From positions 31,663 through 95,662 of the forward strand of contig CAZTTS010000001.1 of NCBI GenBank assembly GCA_964616165.1: a stretch of DNA of 64,000 nucleotides, written 5' to 3'. This DNA is from CAZCCM01 sp964616165 (lineage in GTDB: Bacteria; Bacillota; Clostridia; TANB77; CAG-508). Below the pieces are notes generated by a model. That model was given only the letters and a program-made list of their open reading frames with translations. It was not told the DNA's origin and searched no databases. Both the position numbers and the translations under genes were made by a program. This document shows positions 58,329 to 64,000 of the stretch, piece after piece. How positions within the stretch are numbered: position 1 is the first letter of the stretch; every line of letters begins with the position of its first letter.

Positions 58329-61300
58329 ATGGAAACAAAGGTACTGTATGATTTAACTAACCCACAAATGAATATATTTTTAAGAGAACAATATTATAAT
58401 AATAATGCTATCAATATTATCGCGGGTTATTTGAGAATTGATAAGAAAATAAAGCTGGAAGTAATTGATGAAATGTTAAACATGCTTATTGAAGAAAGCG
58501 ACAATATGAGAATTAGAATTACAAAAGGAGAAGAAGACAATAAGCCTTATCAGTATATTGCTGAATATCAATATAGAGAAATTCCGGCAGTTTATGTGTC
58601 GAGTAAAACAGAAAAAGAAATAATGAAACTAATTGAGGAAGATTTACAAGAACCAATGGAGCTGTTTGAATCAGACTTATATCAATTAAAAATTTATCAG
58701 TTAAGAAATAATATTAACATTATTACTATGAAAATGCATCATATTATTGCAGATGCATGGACATTTAAATTAATGGGCGACAGAACTTTAGATAATTATT
58801 CTAGAATTATAAAAGATAAAGAAGGACTTAAGAAATTTTCGTATTTAAGTTACATTAAAGAAGAGCAGAAATATATTGAAGGAGAAACATTTCAAAAGGA
58901 CAGGGAGTATTGGGAAGGATATTTACAAGATATTTATGAGCCTGCAGTTTTAAAAGATATTTCTTTAAATCAAGATATTACATCATTTAGGATTGAAAGA
59001 AAACTTCCAAGAAAAATACACAACAAAATAATAAACTATTGTCAAAATAACAAGATAACTCCATACTCGTTTTTTCTTTCAATTTTATCTATATATTTGA
59101 ACAAAACAACGGGAAAAGAAAAGTTTACAATAGGAACCCCTCTTTTAAACAGAAAGAATTTTGAAGAAAAGAATACGGGAGGAATGTTTATATCAACCAT
59201 TCCTCTTAAAGTAAAAATTGACAATAATACAACAATAAAACAACTTTGTTCTAGTTTTGCTAAGGATACTAGACAAGCTTTAAGGCATCAAAGATATCCT
59301 TATTTAAGCATGTTAGAATATATTAGAAAAAACAATGAACATTTTAATAAACTATTTGATGTTATGTTGTCATTTCAAAATATTAAAGTTGGAGGAACGA
59401 AAGATTTACCTAAATCCATACATGGGTGGACATATAATAATAATCAACAAACACAATTTGAATTTCACATTTCTCAACATTCAGATGCTCAACCTTTTGT
59501 TTTAGGATTTGATTTTAAGAATGATGTTGCAAACGAAGAAGAGAGAAACTTAATTATTTCAAGAATAATTTATTTAATAAAAAATATTGTTTATGCAGAA
59601 GATAAAAATCTCAAAATAAGAGATGTTGAGTTTATACCCTTACAAGAACTTAAACAACTTGACAAAATAATGGGGGTTACTAACTTAAAAACTTTTAAAA
59701 ATGGAAGAAATCATACACTTAAAGATAGATTTGAAAAGCAAGCGCAAAAAAATCCAAATAAAATTGCGGTTAAATTTAAGAAAGAAGTATTAAGCTATAA
59801 AGAAATTAATGAAAAAGCTAACCTTTTAGCAGATAGGCTAATAGAAGAGGGAGTTGCAAAAGGCGATGCTGTAATACTAATATTAGATAGAAGTATAGAA
59901 ATGGCTATATCGATATTGGGAGTTATAAAAACAGGAGCATATTTTGTTCCAGTTGCAATAGATTGGCCTCATGACAGAGTAAAATATATTATAAAAAATA
60001 GTAATGCTAAACATTTAATTAGTGCAGGAAGATTTTTAAATAATGACTATAAAATAAAAAAACTAGATGTAAAAAAGTTATTATATGATGATGGAAAATT
60101 TGAAGAAAAGAAAAAAAATAAACCAACTAATTTTTCTTCTAAAGAAGTGATATACATTTTGTACACTTCTGGATCAACAGGAAATCCAAAAGGTGTATTA
60201 ATGACACATAAAAATGTTTCGGCATTGTTAGACGGTATGAGGAAAACATATAGTTTGGAAGCTGATGACATATGGCCAATGTTTCATTCATATACCTTCG
60301 ATGCAGCTATGTGGGAGTTTTTCTGTTCTCTAAGTTCAGGAGGAACATTAGTTATAGTGCCAAATGATATAAGGCTAGATTCAAAAAAAATGTTATACTT
60401 TTTAAAAGATGAGAAAATAAGCATATTATGCCAAACGCCTTCATATTTTTACAAACTTGTTGTTCATGATGAAAAAGAAAATTTACAAGAAGAAGATTTA
60501 AAGCTTAAATATATCTTTTTGGGCGGAGAGTCTGTTTATTCAAAACCTATTCAACCTTGGAGCAATAAGTATAAAAACACAAAGATTATAAATGGATATG
60601 GCCCAACTGAAACTACCGTTTATATTTCAACAGGAGAAATAACAAAAGAGGATATTGAAAAAGAAGACATATATATAGGCAAACCTGTAGTCGGAGATGT
60701 TGTAGAAATAAGAGATAAAAACAGGAAGCTGCTGCCTATAGGATGTAAAGGCGAATTATATATGGCAGGCTTAGGGATAAGTTTGGGATATTTGAATGAT
60801 GAAAAAAGAACAAAAGAAGTTTTCTTAAAAGAAAATGGTAGACAGATATATAAAAGTGGAGATGTAGGCTATTATAATACTGATGGGAGAATTACATTTT
60901 TAGGAAGAAATGATGGGCAAACCAAGATTAGAGGATTTAGAGTTGAAACTCAAGAAGTAGAAAATGCTTTATTAAATTGTGAAGAAGTAACTAGAGCGGT
61001 TGTTCTTGTTTTAAGCGAAAAAAATTATACTAAAAAATTAGTTGCTTTTATAGAAACTAAAAAGAAAAACTATGTTGATATGGTAATAAGCGAAATATCT
61101 AAAACTTTAACGCCGTATATGATACCAGAATTATATCAACTATCAGAGTTCCCTTTAACAACGAGTGGAAAAATTGACAGAATGAAACTTTTAAATAAAC
61201 TAGATGAATTGAGAGATGAAGATAGAGAAATTTTAGAACCGGAAAATGATATTGAAGAAGAAATTTTAAAAATTGTTAAAAAAATAACTAAAAAAAGAAA

Positions 61301-62603
61301 AGTATCAACTAAAGATGACTTCTTCCTATATTTAAACATGGATTCGTTGGATGTAATGAGTTTTGCTACCAGTTTGAGTGAATTTAATATAACTGCCCAA
61401 GACATAAATGACAATACAAATATAAAAGTTTTAGCTGAGGTTGTTTTAGAACGTCAAAAAGAAAGTGCTAGATTCCAGAGACTCATAAAAGAAAAATTAG
61501 AAGATGTTGATATTATTAATAAGGTCCATGTATTTAATTTATCCAATGTTTTATTAACAGGATCAACAGGATTTGTTGGAGCTCATATTTTAATGGAATT
61601 AATACAACAGGATGAAGTGGAAAAGGTTTATTGTCTTATTAGAAAAAAATTAAATAAAACTATCGAAGAAAGATTTAATATAATTGTTGAAAAATATTTT
61701 CAAGATGTAAATAAAAAATATTTGGATAAAGTTGTTTTAGTAGAGGGAAATTTTGAAGAAATTGATTTAGGGCTTTCTAAAAATGATTTTGACAATATGA
61801 AAGAAAAAATTAAAACCATAGTACATGTGGGAGCGAATGTAAAACATTTTGGGAATTACGGGGTGTCATACAAAACTAATGTTGAGGGAACACAAGAAGT
61901 TATTAAATTTGCGAAAAAGATTTCATCAGCAATTGCACATATTTCTACATTGTCTGTAGCTGGATTCTCAAATATAAATGATGTTAAACTTCTAGATGAA
62001 AATAAACTTTATATTAATCAAATGTTTTTTAAAAACGTGTATTTAACAACAAAATATAAAGCTGAAGTTGAAATTTTAGAAGGAATACAGAAAGATGAAA
62101 TTAAAGCAAAAATATTTAGAATAGGGAATATTATGCCTAGAATTACAGACTCAGTATTTCAGTCCAATATAAATGAAAATGCTTTTTTAAATAAAATTAG
62201 AACATGTTTGAATATGGGAATGATTGCTGAAGAATTGTTAAATTATCCTATTGATTTAACTCCGGTAGACTTAGCAGCAAAGGCTATAGTGTTGCTTTTA
62301 AAAGGTAGAGAAAAACAAAGTATTTACCATATTGTAAATAATAATTATATAAATATTGGAGATGTGGTAAAATATGCAAGACCTGAATTAAAAATTGAAG
62401 ATGCCAGAACTCAAATAAAAGAAATACAAAAACTTAATGATCCTAGAAATGGTATATTACTTGCTAGTTTACAAGTGTTAAACTTTATTGAAAATCCAAA
62501 TGATAGTAAAATAACAACAAAAAGATTAGAGAAAAAGAATTTTACTTGGGAGTTGCCAAGTGAAAAATATATTAAAAGCTTGCTAGAGTTGTCTAATTTT
62601 TAA
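58329..62603 (+). CDS. Single-module NRPS: C-A-T-reductase
   Basis: A 1424-residue non-ribosomal peptide synthetase. Condensation domain (~1-430): MKMHHIIADAW, a variant of HHxxxDG with Ala for Gly. Adenylation domain (~455-960): ILYTSGSTGNPKGVLM (A3), NGYGPTETT (A5), YKSGDVGYY and DGQTKIRGFRVE (A7-A8), TTSGKIDR (A10). Carrier domain: the phosphopantetheine Ser is in LNMDSLDVM (~1003). Terminal reductase (~1070-1424): LLTGSTGFVGAHILMEL binds NAD(P)H and VYLTTKYKAE gives Y-x-x-x-K. It would join an acyl or aminoacyl donor to one amino acid and release it as an aldehyde or alcohol. Manual alignment to GrsA suggests specificity residues D-A-W-C-F-G-G-V-Y, with no confident substrate. TTGGAGAAAAA precedes the ATG. 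No phosphopantetheinyl transferase gene is seen. Confidence 0.93.
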   Translation: METKVLYDLTNPQMNIFLREQYYNNNAINIIAGYLRIDKKIKLEVIDEMLNMLIEESDNMRIRITKGEEDNKPYQYIAEYQYREIPAVYVSSKTEKEIMKLIEEDLQEPMELFESDLYQLKIYQLRNNINIITMKMHHIIADAWTFKLMGDRTLDNYSRIIKDKEGLKKFSYLSYIKEEQKYIEGETFQKDREYWEGYLQDIYEPAVLKDISLNQDITSFRIERKLPRKIHNKIINYCQNNKITPYSFFLSILSIYLNKTTGKEKFTIGTPLLNRKNFEEKNTGGMFISTIPLKVKIDNNTTIKQLCSSFAKDTRQALRHQRYPYLSMLEYIRKNNEHFNKLFDVMLSFQNIKVGGTKDLPKSIHGWTYNNNQQTQFEFHISQHSDAQPFVLGFDFKNDVANEEERNLIISRIIYLIKNIVYAEDKNLKIRDVEFIPLQELKQLDKIMGVTNLKTFKNGRNHTLKDRFEKQAQKNPNKIAVKFKKEVLSYKEINEKANLLADRLIEEGVAKGDAVILILDRSIEMAISILGVIKTGAYFVPVAIDWPHDRVKYIIKNSNAKHLISAGRFLNNDYKIKKLDVKKLLYDDGKFEEKKKNKPTNFSSKEVIYILYTSGSTGNPKGVLMTHKNVSALLDGMRKTYSLEADDIWPMFHSYTFDAAMWEFFCSLSSGGTLVIVPNDIRLDSKKMLYFLKDEKISILCQTPSYFYKLVVHDEKENLQEEDLKLKYIFLGGESVYSKPIQPWSNKYKNTKIINGYGPTETTVYISTGEITKEDIEKEDIYIGKPVVGDVVEIRDKNRKLLPIGCKGELYMAGLGISLGYLNDEKRTKEVFLKENGRQIYKSGDVGYYNTDGRITFLGRNDGQTKIRGFRVETQEVENALLNCEEVTRAVVLVLSEKNYTKKLVAFIETKKKNYVDMVISEISKTLTPYMIPELYQLSEFPLTTSGKIDRMKLLNKLDELRDEDREILEPENDIEEEILKIVKKITKKRKVSTKDDFFLYLNMDSLDVMSFATSLSEFNITAQDINDNTNIKVLAEVVLERQKESARFQRLIKEKLEDVDIINKVHVFNLSNVLLTGSTGFVGAHILMELIQQDEVEKVYCLIRKKLNKTIEERFNIIVEKYFQDVNKKYLDKVVLVEGNFEEIDLGLSKNDFDNMKEKIKTIVHVGANVKHFGNYGVSYKTNVEGTQEVIKFAKKISSAIAHISTLSVAGFSNINDVKLLDENKLYINQMFFKNVYLTTKYKAEVEILEGIQKDEIKAKIFRIGNIMPRITDSVFQSNINENAFLNKIRTCLNMGMIAEELLNYPIDLTPVDLAAKAIVLLLKGREKQSIYHIVNNNYINIGDVVKYARPELKIEDARTQIKEIQKLNDPRNGILLASLQVLNFIENPNDSKITTKRLEKKNFTWELPSEKYIKSLLELSNF

Positions 62604-62628
62604 AACTACAAAAGAGAAGGTATAGAAT

Positions 62629-64000
62629 ATGAACAAAAGAATAATATCGTTATATTTTAGATTAATAGCTATTCTTATATTTGAAACAATTATAATGTAT
62701 TTTGCGATACCCTTATTATTGGGTTATCCACCACATTCTGAAAACTTCGTGTTTCAAAAAGAAACTTTGGGCTTTTTTAATCATATAAATCAATATATTA
62801 CTTTTGTTACAGTTGCTATAATCGGTTATATACCAGCATTAAACTTAATGTTTAAAAACACGAATATTTTCTTGAAAGCAAAAAATAAAAAAGCAGTATC
62901 TGAAAAAACAATCAACAATGTTAGAAAAGAATTTGATAAAATACAAAAACGATTAATGATTTTTTACATAATAACACTTATTTCAATTATTTTTTCAGCC
63001 TATTCTTTAATAGAAGTATCTCTAGGGGTAAAAATTAAGTTTGCGATAGTTTATTTCTTATTATCTTCTTTGGCATGGGTTGTTTCTATAACAGTTATAA
63101 AAGGTTATATGATACGTGTACTAGAAGAAACATACGAGGTTTTACCACAATATATTTCTTTTGAAAAAAATAAAAAATTCCAAACAAATATTTTTATGCA
63201 CATGATTCCTATTTTTATGACAATTATAGGAGTTTTGATTATGTATATGTACTCGAACACAACTAAACTTGGAGGCGATAAAATATTTGAATATTATAAA
63301 ACAGAGATACAGCAAGAAAATTATGATGGATTAACTGTTTCTGAAATAGAAGAAAAGCTGAAAAAAGTTAATAAGAAAGAAGATAAAGACTTTTATTTTA
63401 TAGTTGACGAAAACAATGAAAATAAATGGGTTGAAGAGGGGCATAATCCTAAAGAAATAACAGATTTTTTGGTTATATATGCTGACATGTTTGTTGAAGA
63501 AGGCGTTGGTAAAACTTATGAATATTTTGGGGAAGAATCCGAAGCCTTTGTGTCTAAAGTAATATTAGAAGATGGAACACCAGTATGGATTGGTGTTAAA
63601 TATATTACATTGGATCATGCCACTGTAGTAACTTTTATTATATTAACTGTTGGTGTTTTATCAGTATATACAATCATTGTTACTGTATGGGCAAATAATA
63701 TGAGCTATACTTTAAGAGCAATATCTACTAATTTAAGTAATATTGCTTTAGGAAAGGATATAGAGCAATATGTTACATTGCCTATATATTCATATGATGA
63801 AATAGGAGAGTTAGCTCATTCATATAATGAAATTCAAAAAATTAACAATGAACATATAGAAGAAATTAGAAATAATCAAAAAACAATCTTGGAACACGAA
63901 AGATTAGTATCATTAGGTCAAATGATAGGGGGAATAGCACATAACTTAAAAACTCCAATTTTATCAATAGCTGGAGCTGCAGAAGGAATAAAATACTTAG
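62629..64000 (+). CDS. Membrane sensor histidine kinase (C-terminus beyond window)
   Basis: Open from the ATG at 62629, 26 bases after the NRPS stop, with AGAGAAGG upstream, to the window edge (457 codons). Several membrane spans lie in the N-terminal half (FRLIAILIFETIIMYFAIPL; FVTVAIIGYIPALNLM; IIFSAYSLIEV region; MIPIFMTIIGVLIMYMY). An extracytoplasmic domain (~210-325), a last span (VVTFIILTVGVLSVYTIIV) and a HAMP-like segment follow; then the phosphoacceptor H-box GQMIGGIAHNLKTPILSIAG. The ATPase domain is off the end. Proximity to the NRPS suggests shared regulation or a product-sensing role (inference). Confidence 0.85.
   Translation, partial: MNKRIISLYFRLIAILIFETIIMYFAIPLLLGYPPHSENFVFQKETLGFFNHINQYITFVTVAIIGYIPALNLMFKNTNIFLKAKNKKAVSEKTINNVRKEFDKIQKRLMIFYIITLISIIFSAYSLIEVSLGVKIKFAIVYFLLSSLAWVVSITVIKGYMIRVLEETYEVLPQYISFEKNKKFQTNIFMHMIPIFMTIIGVLIMYMYSNTTKLGGDKIFEYYKTEIQQENYDGLTVSEIEEKLKKVNKKEDKDFYFIVDENNENKWVEEGHNPKEITDFLVIYADMFVEEGVGKTYEYFGEESEAFVSKVILEDGTPVWIGVKYITLDHATVVTFIILTVGVLSVYTIIVTVWANNMSYTLRAISTNLSNIALGKDIEQYVTLPIYSYDEIGELAHSYNEIQKINNEHIEEIRNNQKTILEHERLVSLGQMIGGIAHNLKTPILSIAGAAEGIKYL

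Noticed and set aside
1..64000. CRISPR arrays, rRNA genes or a prophage
   Set aside because: No regularly spaced repeats, rRNA sequence or phage structural genes were seen on either strand.

Overview
The window is a strongly AT-rich chromosomal segment of a Gram-positive-type bacterium, most likely an uncultured, host-associated Clostridia-like Firmicute (inference). Support: AAAGGAGG ribosome binding sites, a tadA-ffs(SRP RNA)-dnaX-ybaB-recR block followed by minC, DnaD- and DnaI/DnaC-type replication proteins, UgtP-like and diglucosyl-lipid-type glycosyltransferases, a 3D-domain wall protein and a one-module gut-type NRPS. No taxonomic marker was searched.

Layout. 1-4460: edge of a minus-strand FGase-like gene, then a type IV secretion (T4SS) operon (VirB4 ATPase plus three associated genes). 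4650-12780: NERD protein, acetyltransferase, methyltransferase, a galactofuranose set (galE, glf, two GT2 enzymes) and an Lsa-type ABC-F resistance ATPase. 12820-19090: zinc-ribbon protein, alanine racemase, carbamate kinase, NUDIX, membrane CotH kinase, polysaccharide deacetylase. 19114-26897: a MmeI-like type IIG/IIL restriction-modification gene cut in two at its SAM-binding motif by a ~5 kb insertion carrying a HaeIII-type R-M pair, a comF remnant, an ASCH protein and a decayed class I aminoacyl-tRNA-synthetase-like gene, with related repeats at the ends and inside. 27037-38010: gyrA, aminotransferase, lipid glycosyltransferase, wall and membrane proteins, tRNA-Arg, transporter, NADAR protein. 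38133-46971: LRR/pseudo-transglutaminase protein and further T4SS operons (VirD4 coupling protein, VirB2-like pilin, VirB6-like channel, PrgI/VirB3-like protein), interleaved with asnA and pyrG. 47140-58108: replication/repair block, lipid and wall synthesis (ugtP, murF), a compositionally foreign MraZ-like gene, initiator tRNA, DnaJ-like gene. 58329-64000: NRPS (C-A-T-reductase) and a histidine kinase running off the end.

Most interesting. (1) The T4SS genes are scattered over ~46 kb among housekeeping genes, with no relaxase or integrase seen, yet three of the operons share one promoter: TTGACA, 16-17 bp, then G-TATATTGCC. (2) Several genes, including T4SS genes, seem to start at AUA (perhaps AUU) after a strong Shine-Dalgarno, including a 44-codon membrane peptide ahead of VirD4 with no standard start codon at all. 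(3) The CTP synthase lacks its glutaminase cysteine and would have to use ammonia, like the nearby AsnA. (4) One restriction system is inserted inside another. (5) The single-module NRPS ends in a reductase and predicts an aldehyde or alcohol product.
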